A stretch of 64,000 nucleotides of DNA, from positions 186,001-250,000 of the forward strand of contig CBDEUJ010000005.1 of assembly GCA_965243215.1 (NCBI GenBank), written 5' to 3'. The notes under the pieces were generated by a model, which was not told where the DNA came from, ran no database searches, and saw only the letters and a program-made list of their open reading frames with translations. A program made the translations under genes and the position numbers. This document shows positions 35,449 through 44,372 of this stretch, in pieces (the stretch's first letter is position 1; the number at the start of each line of letters is the position of its first letter). The DNA is from JAJEFO01 sp009843725. GTDB lineage: Bacteria > Pseudomonadota > Alphaproteobacteria > Rhodobacterales > Rhodobacteraceae.

Positions 35449-36054
35449 ATGATGGCCATGGACGGACTTTCCGTCCGCTGGATGCCTCGCATGGCATCAT
35501 CGTCTGCCCGCAAGACGGCAACCCTTCCAATGTCTGGTGGCCTGAACCCGGTCGAACTTCTGACCGAGGCGAACGGGTACGGATGGACCTATGTCAACGA
35601 GGCGTTCTGTTGCGCTCGGACCACCGGCAATCGGTTCAATGGACCAGATCGCGGCGCATGGTACGCGTCCTATGGAAAAGCTGCCGTCGAGACGTCACAG
35701 GCGGAAGTGGCTTGGCATCTCACGAGCGAGCTTGAAGCGACGGGGGTCTTCGAGAACGTCACCGCCTGCCGCGAACTGCTCTCAGGGTTCACAACGCGGT
35801 TTCACGACCTAAGCAGGGGGACAGAAGAAGGCGCGCTGAGTTCGGACCCTGCCGTAGCCTACCCGGCAGGTCAATCACTTGCACGCGACGTCCTGGCGTC
35901 AGGCGGCAATGCAATTTTGTACCCCTCGGCACGATACAAAAAGGGACAGTGTCTGGTCGCGCTGCGCCCTCATTTGGTTCAAAATGTGAGGCAGGGAAAC
36001 ATCTGGGTCTTTGAATGGACGGGGGAGAGGGCACCCTCCATAAGAAAGGCGTGA
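35449..36054 (+). CDS. RES-domain protein (NAD+-degrading toxin family), apparently orphan
   Basis: A 201-residue protein. The RES domain shows R-F-N (GNRFNGPDRGAWYAS), SQAEVAWHL with the family Glu, and a late GGNAILYPSARYKKGQCLVALRP. RES toxins (Res/MbcT) deplete NAD+ by phosphorolysis or hydrolysis. An in-frame TAG just upstream fixes the N-terminus; the second ATG (35452) has the better-spaced AGGG. The antitoxin, normally a small Xre/MbcA protein immediately upstream, is absent: the 189-base gap to the ExoI gene encodes nothing similar. It may be a solitary remnant or be controlled from elsewhere. Confidence 0.78.
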   Translation: MMAMDGLSVRWMPRMASSSARKTATLPMSGGLNPVELLTEANGYGWTYVNEAFCCARTTGNRFNGPDRGAWYASYGKAAVETSQAEVAWHLTSELEATGVFENVTACRELLSGFTTRFHDLSRGTEEGALSSDPAVAYPAGQSLARDVLASGGNAILYPSARYKKGQCLVALRPHLVQNVRQGNIWVFEWTGERAPSIRKA

Positions 36055-36510
36055 TCTTCAGTTGCATGCCAATGGCCGCAAGCAAAAGACTGGCCGTTGC
36101 TTCTCGGTTCAGGTCGTCCGGCAGCGGACTGGAATTGCCGGATTGGTCTATCGGCGGACTGCCAAGGATATCAGCTCACACCGGAAAGCAATCGGCCTCA
36201 AGGCCCGTTCGAGGCATGAAATCTGCAAAAATCCGAACCTGTCCAAGGCTGTTGTGCAAGCCTCTCTTTCGTTCCCAAGAAAAGCGACTCTCCGGCACAT
36301 GAACGCGCCGCGGCTTCAGGGCGCTCAGACACGGACGCTTACGGTTCTGGAGATCCTTGACGGCAGGCGGTTCCTAGCGCTGTCGATTGCGCGGTTCAAA
36401 TGGGCAAGCCCAGGCCGACTTGCCGCGTGGCTGACAGGTCATGAACCCGCGGCGACCAGTCACGCCTCCGACCTGTCTCGGTTTGCCGAAAGATCATTGA
36501 TCGCAAGCCA
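36055..36510. other. Gene-free spacer
   Basis: 456 bases between the RES gene and the DUF2165 gene. A plus-strand frame of 166 codons crosses it but has no recognised family and overlaps the end of the DUF2165 gene. I see no RNA gene or repeat. Confidence 0.45.
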
Positions 36511-37005
36511 TCATCCCGCCACGAGCAAGATCGTTGTCAGAATCCCCCAAATCGTCATCTGATAGTGGGTATTCTGTGCACCTTCGTGACAGAACCAATA
36601 GCAGAACCAGTTGCCTCCCACCAAAAAACCGACCCAGATGCTGGTAAACAGCAGCGCCCCCAACACGGCAAGGCTGCGACCAGTCGTCGGATCAACCTGA
36701 CCGAGAGCGGCCATCAGCATAGCCGCAAACCCTGACCATAACGCAATGGCCGCGACGACCTCCCAAACCACGATGATCGCGAACAACCACTTTTGAACCG
36801 ACGCGTTCGAAACTCGTCGATGCGCAACGGCCTTGTAGGCCTCGGGGAATTCTTCCCGCATGCGCGTCATGTCGAGAACTTCCGTCGTAATGGTGCTGTT
36901 CAGCGCGGAATGAAATATGTTGTCCAGGACCCCGATCGTGAGCCACGCCGCCAGGAAGAAGACACAGGCCGTCTGGGCGACAATGACAGTCGTCTCGAGA
37001 ATCAT
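36511..37005 (-). CDS. DUF2165 small integral membrane protein
   Basis: A 164-residue protein with four hydrophobic segments (about residues 5-28, 71-100, 110-130 and 145-163) and the GGNWFCYWFCHEGAQNTHYQM stretch typical of DUF2165. Function is unknown. It is the last gene of a long minus-strand operon, 62 bases after the family 5 binding protein. It may be an accessory to transport or simply ride along. Confidence 0.85.
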   Translation of the reverse strand: MILETTVIVAQTACVFFLAAWLTIGVLDNIFHSALNSTITTEVLDMTRMREEFPEAYKAVAHRRVSNASVQKWLFAIIVVWEVVAAIALWSGFAAMLMAALGQVDPTTGRSLAVLGALLFTSIWVGFLVGGNWFCYWFCHEGAQNTHYQMTIWGILTTILLVAG

Positions 37006-37067
37006 GTCCCGTCCTTGACGTGATCGTCAATGGCAGGGCGGCGAGTGCCGCCCCGCCAAAGTGAACC

Positions 37068-38729
37068 TCAGGTCCAGTGGAGCAGTGCCGGCCGAATCTC
37101 GAACGAAATGTGGTGAGCGCCACCGCCCAAGCCCTCACGGGTATGGTTGTACAGCGAGCGCCAGTAAGGCTGGATCGTAACGCCTTCGTCCTGGATGAGC
37201 TTCTCGCCCACCGCCATCAGGGCGCGGCGCTTCTCAACGTCCGGAGTGGCCAAGGCCTGCTCCAGCAAGGCGTCGAATTCCGGGTTCGCCCAGCCGAACT
37301 CGTTCCAGGCCTCGCCCGAACGATAGGCAAGCGCCCAGATCTGCACGCCGAACGGACGGTGGTTCCAGTTCGTCGAGCTGAACGGGTATTTCGCCCAGTC
37401 GTTCCAGAACGTGCTGCCCGGGAGAACGGTGCGCTTGACGTTGATGCCGGCGTCCCGCAGCTGCGCGGCCACGGCGTCGGTCGTGTCCTTGCGCCAGGCG
37501 TCGTCGATCGAGATCAGTTCGTGCTCGAAATCCGCCATGCCAGCCTCCTGGACCAGGGCCAAGGCACCTGCGGGATCGAACTTCGGATCGCCGATGTCGA
37601 TGTACTCCGGATGCGCAGGTCCGACATGGTGGTTCTGGGCCGGCACGCCGCGGCTGTTGTAGCCGAGTTCCAGGAGAACCGAGTTGTCCACGGCCATGGA
37701 AATCGCCTGCCGGACGCGCTTGTCGGCATAGGGCTTCATGCCGTCAATTTCGGCCAGCTGGTTGGGACGAATGACGATGGTGGCCATGGTCACGACCTCG
37801 TTCTCGACCCAGCCGTCAAACGACGTCATGATGTCGATGAACTCGCCCTCGATCGTGTAGAGCATGTCAATCTCGTCGGCCTCGGCAGCCGCAACAAACG
37901 CCGACGGATCGGTGCCGTAGTCGATATACTCTATCCGGTCCATCCAGGCGCCGTTTCCTTCGTTCCACCACGTGTGGTTCTCGTTGCGCACCAGCACGCC
38001 CTTGACGCCGACCTCCAGGCTCTCGGGCAGGTAAGGTCCGGTGCCAACAGGATTGGCGAGCATGCTGTCCGGATCGTGCGAACTGTGCACGATCGCTGCC
38101 GGATAGTCGGCCATGCCGGCGATCAGCGAGATGTCGGGTCTTGGCAGGTTCAGCCGCACGGTATGAGCGTCAACAACCTCGATGGCGCCTTCGATCGCCT
38201 TGTTCGTGTCCGGATCGATCAACACGGCGAAACGACCGGCCATCGAGTTGCCCTCGACACCCTTGTCGCACCAGCCGGTGATGTTGCGCGCGACGTCCTC
38301 GGCGGTGAAGTCGTCGCCGTTGTTCCATTTCACGCCCTTGCGAAGGTTCAAGGTGTAGGTCTGGGCGTCTTCGGAGATGTCCCAGCTTTCCAGCAAGACC
38401 GGCAGGAACGTCCCGTCATTTTCGTAGGAGACGAGATTCTCCAGCCAGCCTCGTGCAAAGTTGGCGATCTGCGACCAGTCGAATGTGCGCGGATCCTTCA
38501 GCGCGCGCACTTCCATCTGGATGCGCACGGTTCCGCCCATCTTCGCTTCGCTCGCGGCCTGTGCCGGTGCGGCGTGGCCCAGCATGCCGTAGGCGGTGGC
38601 GGCCGTCGCGCCGAATGTGCTGGCGAGCGCAAGGAATTCCCTGCGGTTGACCGGATCGTCACCGACCGTCCCGGCCTGGTCGGTAATCACCCTCGGCAAC
38701 GGCTTTCCCGTGCGTGTCAGGTATTGCAT
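37068..38729 (-). CDS. Family 5 ABC substrate-binding protein with Tat signal, no adjacent permease
   Basis: A 553-residue protein starting MQYLTRTGKP; GGAGGAAAG before the ATG decides this start over one 25 codons upstream. A Tat signal (NRREFLALASTFGATAATAYG) suggests export folded. SBP_bac_5 hallmarks: NLRKGVKWNNGDDFTAEDV, VGTGPYLPE and KRVRQAISMAVDN. It should bind a peptide-like or opine-like solute for an Opp/Dpp-type importer, but no permease or ATPase lies in this operon. The enzymes upstream (TauD, FAD oxidoreductase, amidohydrolase, creatininase-like, GATase) suggest a nitrogenous ligand. Confidence 0.92.
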   Translation of the reverse strand: MQYLTRTGKPLPRVITDQAGTVGDDPVNRREFLALASTFGATAATAYGMLGHAAPAQAASEAKMGGTVRIQMEVRALKDPRTFDWSQIANFARGWLENLVSYENDGTFLPVLLESWDISEDAQTYTLNLRKGVKWNNGDDFTAEDVARNITGWCDKGVEGNSMAGRFAVLIDPDTNKAIEGAIEVVDAHTVRLNLPRPDISLIAGMADYPAAIVHSSHDPDSMLANPVGTGPYLPESLEVGVKGVLVRNENHTWWNEGNGAWMDRIEYIDYGTDPSAFVAAAEADEIDMLYTIEGEFIDIMTSFDGWVENEVVTMATIVIRPNQLAEIDGMKPYADKRVRQAISMAVDNSVLLELGYNSRGVPAQNHHVGPAHPEYIDIGDPKFDPAGALALVQEAGMADFEHELISIDDAWRKDTTDAVAAQLRDAGINVKRTVLPGSTFWNDWAKYPFSSTNWNHRPFGVQIWALAYRSGEAWNEFGWANPEFDALLEQALATPDVEKRRALMAVGEKLIQDEGVTIQPYWRSLYNHTREGLGGGAHHISFEIRPALLHWT

Positions 38730-38822
38730 TTTCTTTCCTCCCTGTTTGGTCTTGCGAGGGCCTTCGGATTGTCCGCAGACCCCCTGCTGCTTGGCGGCAT
38801 CCAAGAATGACCGCCCGTTCTG

Positions 38823-39710
38823 TCATTGCGGCATGAGCATTGTCGCAACACCGTCAGCTTCGGTCGCCGAGCAGCAAATGCTGGAAAGCGTTCTGGCCTG
38901 TTCATCGGGCCAGGGCCTTCCTCGATGCAATACTGCCCGTTGATCCCAGATCAGGACGTCGCCCACCTCCCATTGGTGAGAATACGTGAATTCGGGCTGC
39001 GTGCAGAACTCCATCAATTCGTCCAGCAATTCCGCGCTCTCGGCCTCGTCGTACCCGTCAACCTTATATGCGTGCGACGCAATGTAAAGCGCTTCGCGAC
39101 CGTTCACAGGATTGGTCCAGACGGCCTTCCAGTGGGTTGCCGGCCACTTGTGGAACATCGGATGCCTGGCCAGCTCCGGGGAGATCCTTGCCCGTGAGAC
39201 GGAATAGTGGTGCCAAATGCCACGGTCCCGAATTCGGGCGCGCAGTTCCTCGTGCATGGCCGTCCAGGCGGCCCGGGTCGAGGCAAGTTCTGTCTCGCCG
39301 CCCTCCGTGGCCACGACGCGGGCGGTGAGGATGTTGGTCAATGCCGGCGTCGGCATGAAGGTGCTGTCGGCATGCCAAAGGAGATTCGATGCCAGATGCA
39401 GCTTGTGCAGGTCCATGTCGCCATCGAGGGAACTGTCGGACTGCACGTGTGTGACCTTGGGGATCGTGAATTCCTCGCCGGGCTTGCGTTCGTCGGCCTT
39501 GCGATCCTCGATCGGACCAAAGGCGCGGGCCAGTTCCAGATGCGCGGCGTCGCCGAAATCCTGGGCGCGAAACAGGAGCGCGGAATGCTCCTCGAACAAC
39601 GCGCGCAGCTCCTCGAATCGTCCCGAAGGAACGAAGTCGGCCAACGGCAATCCAGAGACTTCGACACCGAAGTTCCGGTTGAGCGGCATAGTCCTGACAT
39701 CGGTCACCAT
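38823..39710 (-). CDS. TauD/TfdA-family Fe(II)/2-oxoglutarate dioxygenase
   Basis: A 295-residue enzyme. The iron ligands are H113 and D115 (LLWHADSTFM) and a C-terminal His in AVLHRGRPW, with Arg nearby for 2-oxoglutarate. It uses O2 and 2-oxoglutarate to hydroxylate a substrate, often causing C-S, C-N or C-O cleavage (as in taurine or 2,4-D). GAGG precedes the ATG. It lies 7 bases after the FAD oxidoreductase in the same operon. The substrate is unknown; a nitrogen-containing molecule is likely from context. Confidence 0.9.
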   Translation of the reverse strand: MVTDVRTMPLNRNFGVEVSGLPLADFVPSGRFEELRALFEEHSALLFRAQDFGDAAHLELARAFGPIEDRKADERKPGEEFTIPKVTHVQSDSSLDGDMDLHKLHLASNLLWHADSTFMPTPALTNILTARVVATEGGETELASTRAAWTAMHEELRARIRDRGIWHHYSVSRARISPELARHPMFHKWPATHWKAVWTNPVNGREALYIASHAYKVDGYDEAESAELLDELMEFCTQPEFTYSHQWEVGDVLIWDQRAVLHRGRPWPDEQARTLSSICCSATEADGVATMLMPQ

Positions 39711-39717
39711 TGCATCC

Positions 39718-41124
39718 TCAGTTCACGGCCTTGGCCTTGATTTCATCGGCGCTCAGATGCTTGACCTGGTGCCAGGCCGCGGATTTGGCGCTGTTCAGAA
39801 GGCCCTTCGGGTCGAGGCGCTTTTTCCACGCCAGGTGGGTGTAGTCGGCAGTGTGCATGCCGCCACGTTCGACCTCGTTGGTGTGCGCGTCGAAGACGGC
39901 GCAGCCGTGCGATTCGTAGGTCCTGTTGATCGCGTCCAGTCGCTCCTTGCCGGAATACCAGATGATGGGAAGGTCGATGGCCACGACCTGGCCACCGAGG
40001 CGGATGAACTCGTGATGCGTCCACACGTCGTCGCCCAGATCCTTCCGCAGGTCGACGAGAGCGTCGGCGTCTGTGGGATCAGGCACGTTCACCTGCTGGT
40101 AGGTCGCGGAGCGGTCAGACTTCAGGACCTGCAGCGTGGTGTGATTGAAACAGAATTCAAAGACGTGCGGGATGCCGGCGGTCTCCCGGTCTTCATCGCC
40201 GAGCGTCAATTCAAGCTGTCCGCCTTGGTCCGCGATCAGGCCACGGAGCGTTTCCACGTCCTCTGCCGGAACATAGCAGGCCAGGAGATCGCGTCCTTCG
40301 CTCAAATGTCCCTTCAAGCGCGGGAAGTAGTCCACGATGCGAGCATCCACGACACTCACCATTTTCGGCGCGATGCCCTTGGCGGAGGCTGCGCCGTAGC
40401 CCGCCCCGTAGGCGCTGCGGTAGTCGTCAAAAGTGGCCATGCAGGCGATCCAGTCCCGGCTGGCAACGGCACGCAACGTCACCTCCGTGATGACGCCGTT
40501 CAGGCCCCAGGCATGGTGGACTTTCAGGACATCCTCGCCGCGGAAGACATGCTCTTGCGGCCGCTCCTCGACCGAAAGCGCCTTGATCTCGATCAGGTTG
40601 CCCGGCTCGCGCAGCGCGCCGGTCGCCAGCGACCCGATGCCAACGGACCCCCCGGCAACGAACCCGCCGATCGTGGCGATGTCCTGCGTCGACGGGAACA
40701 TTGCCATTTCCTGACCGGTCGCCTTCAAGGCACGGTTGATGTCCGCCATAAAGGCGCCCGCCTCCGCGCTGACGAATCCGTCACCGACCTCCAGAATCCG
40801 GTTCATCGATGTCGTCTCGACGATCAGTCCGCCTTCGACCGGAACCGACTGCCCGTAGTTTCCCGTGCCTCCCCCGCGCAGGACGATCGGAACCTCCGCG
40901 TCATGGGCAACCTTCAGGCAATGCTTCAGTTCCCCAACGGTCTTGGGAACCGCGACCAGATCGCCAAAGCATCTCCTGAGCTCTTCGTTCAGGATCGGAC
41001 TGTACCAGAAGAAGTCGCGCGACCGCTTCTTCACCAACGCCGGTTCGTCAATCACCTCGACCGGCGCCAGCCGGGCGGCGAAGGCGCTCCAATCGATGAA
41101 TACCTTGCCGGAAATGGAATTCAT
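39718..41124 (-). CDS. FAD-binding oxidoreductase (GlcD/VAO-PCMH type)
   Basis: A 468-residue flavoprotein. The FAD_binding_4 domain covers about residues 40-225 with VAVPKTVGELKHCLKVAHD, the pyrophosphate loop LRGGGTGNYGQ and GGFVAGGSVGIGSL. The C-terminal half is a GlcD-type substrate domain. Family members oxidise 2-hydroxy acids or related alcohols. The start overlaps the amidohydrolase stop by 4 bases. It probably oxidises a downstream intermediate of the same pathway. Confidence 0.9.
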   Translation of the reverse strand: MNSISGKVFIDWSAFAARLAPVEVIDEPALVKKRSRDFFWYSPILNEELRRCFGDLVAVPKTVGELKHCLKVAHDAEVPIVLRGGGTGNYGQSVPVEGGLIVETTSMNRILEVGDGFVSAEAGAFMADINRALKATGQEMAMFPSTQDIATIGGFVAGGSVGIGSLATGALREPGNLIEIKALSVEERPQEHVFRGEDVLKVHHAWGLNGVITEVTLRAVASRDWIACMATFDDYRSAYGAGYGAASAKGIAPKMVSVVDARIVDYFPRLKGHLSEGRDLLACYVPAEDVETLRGLIADQGGQLELTLGDEDRETAGIPHVFEFCFNHTTLQVLKSDRSATYQQVNVPDPTDADALVDLRKDLGDDVWTHHEFIRLGGQVVAIDLPIIWYSGKERLDAINRTYESHGCAVFDAHTNEVERGGMHTADYTHLAWKKRLDPKGLLNSAKSAAWHQVKHLSADEIKAKAVN

Positions 41125-42368
41125 GCGAGCTCTCCCTGGAATGCGGCAGAAATCCCCTTGGGCGGCGAGACCCCCGCAAGCATGTCTGACGTGGTTGCGG
41201 CGTCGAACAGGATCAGGTCCCCGACCGAGGCCCCGTCGACATGGTTGGACGGGAGGCCAAGGGCTTGCCGGGCGCCGGTGGTTATCATCGGGAAATAGGT
41301 GCCGAAGGGTGGATCCAGGTGCGCGGCGAGGACTGCCAGTGCAAGCGACTGGCGCGGGTCATGCCGACCCAGCGGGCAAAAGGCGTCCTGCACGTTGTCG
41401 GTGCCGACGACAACCGGGACATCCGCATCACGAAGCTCCTGGATCCTTGTCACTCCACGCCTGTCAGGCGTTCCGGCCGCGCGTCCCTGAAGAAAGAGAT
41501 TGGCGGCCGGAAGAGCCGCTACGGAAATGCCGGAAAGCACGAGCTTCTCGAAGAGATTCTCCAGGGATTCCGGATCGAGGTTCATCAGGTTGCAGGCATG
41601 TCCGCACAGGACCGGTCCCTCAAACCCGGTTTCGATTGCCAGATCGGCAATGATCTCCAATCCGTCAAGGCTGTCGTCGAGCCCTTCGTCAACGTGAAAG
41701 TCCAGCGCAAGGCCATGCCTTTCGGCCGCCTCGAAGGCCTGCCGGATTCCTCTCCGACGGTCTGCCTGATCAAGAACGAAGACTCCGAATACGCCGCCAC
41801 CGGAGGCAATCTCCCTGGCAATCGCATCCGCGACGTCAGGATCCGCGATCTGTTCGACGTCGGTCAAGGGCGCCAACTGCAAGGTCACGCGGTCGCTGCA
41901 TTCCTGGGCCAGTTCGCGAAGAACCGACCAGGCAAGTGACGGCACATTGGGATTGTCGTCCCGACCCCAGTCCACGTGGCTGCGGACGCTTCCGCAGCCA
42001 CTGGAAACGAGCTCTTCAAGCCCTCGCATGGCACGGGACCGAATGTCGCCTTGGGTCCAGTGAACACGATCCGCGGCTTGCGCAGCAATGGCGGCCTGCA
42101 AGCCGCCCCTGACGCCGGTCATGCGGGAAATGGTGTAGCACTTGTCGAGGTGGACATGACACTCGGTCAATCTTGGCAAGACCAGCCGCGGCAATTCGTC
42201 CGTCGGGCTTGCCGGAACCAGGCGTTCCGCACGCCCGCTGCGGATGAGCAGGTCGCCGTGCACGCAGTCCTGATCTCTCGCGCCGCCGAACTTGTCCATG
42301 CGCGCGACCAGCGAGACCGGAACCCTTACGTTCGGCAGCACGAGGTCCGTGGCGTGCCGGGCAGTCAT
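41121..42368 (-). CDS. Cytosine deaminase-like amidohydrolase
   Basis: A 415-residue amidohydrolase-superfamily TIM barrel starting MTARHATDLV. Metal and active-site motifs: ECHVHLDKCY near residue 65, HVDEGLD, CGHACNL and VVVGTDNVQDAFCP near 325. This layout matches the CodA/isoguanine-deaminase-like subgroup, which deaminates cyclic amidines or hydrolyses ring amides. The ATG overlaps the stop of the creatininase-like gene, and its own stop overlaps the next ATG, so it is firmly in the operon. Substrate unknown. Confidence 0.9.
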   Translation of the reverse strand: MTARHATDLVLPNVRVPVSLVARMDKFGGARDQDCVHGDLLIRSGRAERLVPASPTDELPRLVLPRLTECHVHLDKCYTISRMTGVRGGLQAAIAAQAADRVHWTQGDIRSRAMRGLEELVSSGCGSVRSHVDWGRDDNPNVPSLAWSVLRELAQECSDRVTLQLAPLTDVEQIADPDVADAIAREIASGGGVFGVFVLDQADRRRGIRQAFEAAERHGLALDFHVDEGLDDSLDGLEIIADLAIETGFEGPVLCGHACNLMNLDPESLENLFEKLVLSGISVAALPAANLFLQGRAAGTPDRRGVTRIQELRDADVPVVVGTDNVQDAFCPLGRHDPRQSLALAVLAAHLDPPFGTYFPMITTGARQALGLPSNHVDGASVGDLILFDAATTSDMLAGVSPPKGISAAFQGELA

Positions 42369-43156
42369 GTGTGCCTTCGCGAATCGAAGCGAGCGAACTC
42401 TGCCAGAAACAGCGCAAAGTTGCGCGCCGCCGTTTCCAGCAGGTGCCTGCCCTTTTCCGCCGTAGCGTCCGAGGCGTCGCCGCAGGCGCCGTCGACGTTG
42501 AGGTCGTCGATGATCCATGCCGGACGCGCCGGGCGCCCGGTCAGGCCGATGAAGCGGTTCGACTCTTTCCACGCGCGAGTCGCGGACACGAAGTTCCGCG
42601 CCTGGCCCGCATCCACCAATTCCGGCCTCGCCGCCAACATCGCGGAAGTCTCGCTGTCCCCGGCATGAATGTCGTCCTCCAACGCCTCGGCGTCGAACAC
42701 GCCCTCAAATTCCGCAAAGCCGAGCCAGGAGCCGGCGACGACGATCATGTCATGCGAGATGCGCAGGTCACGCGCCGCAACGTCCAGAACCGCCGTGTTG
42801 CCGCCATGCCCGTTCAGGAAGACCAGCCGCTCGACGCCGGTGCGCGCAACGGAGGCGCCGATGTCGCGAAGCGTTGCAAGAAGCGTGTCAGCGGAAAGGC
42901 TGAGCGTGCCGGGATGGCGGTCATGTTCGCCACTCTTCGTGATGCCCAGCGTCGGCAGGAAAAGCACGTTCTGGTCAGAGGCAAGGTGGGCAAGGCAGCG
43001 CGCCACCGTGGCGTCCACAAGGTCCCGATCAACCGACATCGGCAGATGCGGCCCGTGCTGCTCGATGGCCCCGACCGGAAGAACCGCAACGAGGCTGGCG
43101 GGCAGGTCCCGGAACACGGGCGCCCTCTGCTCGGCCCAATAGCCCTGTAGTGTCAT
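42365..43156 (-). CDS. Creatininase-family amidohydrolase
   Basis: A 263-residue metalloenzyme starting MTLQGYWAEQ. The signature LPVGAIEQHGPHLPMSVDRDL supplies Glu, His and Asp metal ligands; NGHGGNTAVLD and GDSETSAM follow (the usual Glu of HAGExET is kept as H-A-G-D-S-E). Members open cyclic amides such as creatinine or act on formyl-amine intermediates. The ATG overlaps the GATase stop and the stop overlaps the amidohydrolase start. Together these suggest stepwise hydrolysis of an N-heterocycle. Confidence 0.92.
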   Translation of the reverse strand: MTLQGYWAEQRAPVFRDLPASLVAVLPVGAIEQHGPHLPMSVDRDLVDATVARCLAHLASDQNVLFLPTLGITKSGEHDRHPGTLSLSADTLLATLRDIGASVARTGVERLVFLNGHGGNTAVLDVAARDLRISHDMIVVAGSWLGFAEFEGVFDAEALEDDIHAGDSETSAMLAARPELVDAGQARNFVSATRAWKESNRFIGLTGRPARPAWIIDDLNVDGACGDASDATAEKGRHLLETAARNFALFLAEFARFDSRRHT

Positions 43157-43851
43157 GACGGCCTCCCGAACAGGCTGCCAAGAAAGCCGTAGAACCACTC
43201 CGCCTGCGCCGCGTCGTGCTCATGCATCAGCCGGGTCTGCTCTTCCCTCTGCTGAACGCCCGGGCGGTCGTAATTCGCCCAGTTTTGCTTCTGCCAGCGG
43301 CGAAATCCCTCGATGGTCACCTCGGGATGAAACTGCAGGCCGAAGATCTTGTCGCCGTGCCGGAACGCCTGGTTTTCGTAGTTGTCGTTTCCTGCCAGGC
43401 GAACGGCGCCGTCCGGCAGGTCGAAGGTGTGGAAGTGCGCCTGCGTCACCCATAGCGGCGCGTCCATGAAACCTGCGGCCTCAACCGTCGGATCGATCCG
43501 GAAATAGCCAAACTCGAAGGTCTCGTCCTCGCGCGCACCGGCCCAGGCGCCAAGGTGGTGAGCGATCATCTGCGCGCCCTGACATATTCCCAGGACCGGA
43601 ACGTCCGCCTTGATGCAGCGATCGATCCAGCGGTATTCCTCGTTCAGGAACAGGTGCTTGTCGGTCTCGTAGACATTGTAGATGCCGCCAAAGACCACAG
43701 TGCCGCCCAGATCGTCGCGGGGCTCTCCCAGAAGTTCGCCAGCAAACGGCTTGCGGCTGTCGATTTCAAATCCAGCCTGCGTCAGCCAGGTGACCACCCG
43801 GTCATCCGCAGGTTCATGGCCGTGACGGACCAATAGCACGCGCCGCCCCAT
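43153..43851 (-). CDS. Class I glutamine amidotransferase-like protein
   Basis: A 232-residue GATase1-fold protein. The nucleophile is C90 in LGICQGAQMIAHHLGA, and the His/Glu pair lies in GLQFHPEVTIEGF. Stand-alone GATases of this type resemble GMP-synthase-like or gamma-glutamyl-hydrolase-like enzymes, e.g. PuuD relatives that release glutamate from gamma-glutamyl amines. It is the first gene of the seven-gene minus operon; the promoter should lie in the 122-base gap to the divergent RidA gene. Confidence 0.88.
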   Translation of the reverse strand: MGRRVLLVRHGHEPADDRVVTWLTQAGFEIDSRKPFAGELLGEPRDDLGGTVVFGGIYNVYETDKHLFLNEEYRWIDRCIKADVPVLGICQGAQMIAHHLGAWAGAREDETFEFGYFRIDPTVEAAGFMDAPLWVTQAHFHTFDLPDGAVRLAGNDNYENQAFRHGDKIFGLQFHPEVTIEGFRRWQKQNWANYDRPGVQQREEQTRLMHEHDAAQAEWFYGFLGSLFGRPS

Positions 43852-43973
43852 TTTCGCGCCCTCCGTGGCGAAAACCGTGTTGCGTGGCCCTTGAAGTCAA
43901 TCCGTGCCAGAGATGTGAACCCATGCTTGCAAATAAATTCCATGCTGACAAGGATGAAACGAGGTGGAAATCG

Positions 43974-44372
43974 GTGAGTGTCATGAAAGCGCTGACGCCA
44001 GAGACGTTGAGACCGCCGTTTGCGCGATATGCGCACGGGGTTGAGATTCCGGCAGGCTGGCGCCTGGTTCAGACCTCAGGTCAGTTGGGGGTCCGCGTCG
44101 ACGACAGCGTGCCGGAAGACGCCTACTCCCAAGCCGTCGTCTGCTTTGAGAACATCGCTCGAATACTGCGGGAAAGCGGGATGACCTCGCACGACGTGGC
44201 GCATGTTTCGGCCTATGTCACTAGCCGCGCCTACATGGCGGGCTACATGCGCGCCCGGGACGAGTTCATGAAGGAGGTTGCCCGGGCTCCGGCCTCCACC
44301 TTGCTCATCGTCTCAGGCTTCACCCGCCCCGAATTCAAGGTCGAAGTTGAGGCGTTGGCGGCCGCTCCTTAG
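43974..44372 (+). CDS. RidA-family (YjgF) protein
   Basis: About 132 residues from a GTG at 43974, which has GAGGTGG at 43961-43967; an ATG three codons later (43983) is an alternative. It has the RidA trimer fold pattern (SGQLGVR, QAVVCFENIARILRESGM, AHVSAYVT, TLLIVSGFTRPEFKVEVEALA). The IEVEA-type end is conserved; the usual Arg of the active-site loop is at about SRAYMAGYMRARDEF. RidA proteins hydrolyse reactive enamine/imine intermediates, which fits the amine-oxidising genes around it. It is transcribed divergently from the GATase operon. Confidence 0.88.
   Translation: MSVMKALTPETLRPPFARYAHGVEIPAGWRLVQTSGQLGVRVDDSVPEDAYSQAVVCFENIARILRESGMTSHDVAHVSAYVTSRAYMAGYMRARDEFMKEVARAPASTLLIVSGFTRPEFKVEVEALAAAP

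Noticed and set aside
37077..38810. 577-codon plus-strand frame opposite the Tat-type binding protein
   Set aside because: It is an antisense shadow: its length comes from the GC-rich codon pattern of the real gene and the translation has no domain.
39217..41298. 693-codon plus-strand frame opposite the dioxygenase and FAD oxidoreductase genes
   Set aside because: Antisense shadow; no family motifs and it overlaps two well-supported genes.
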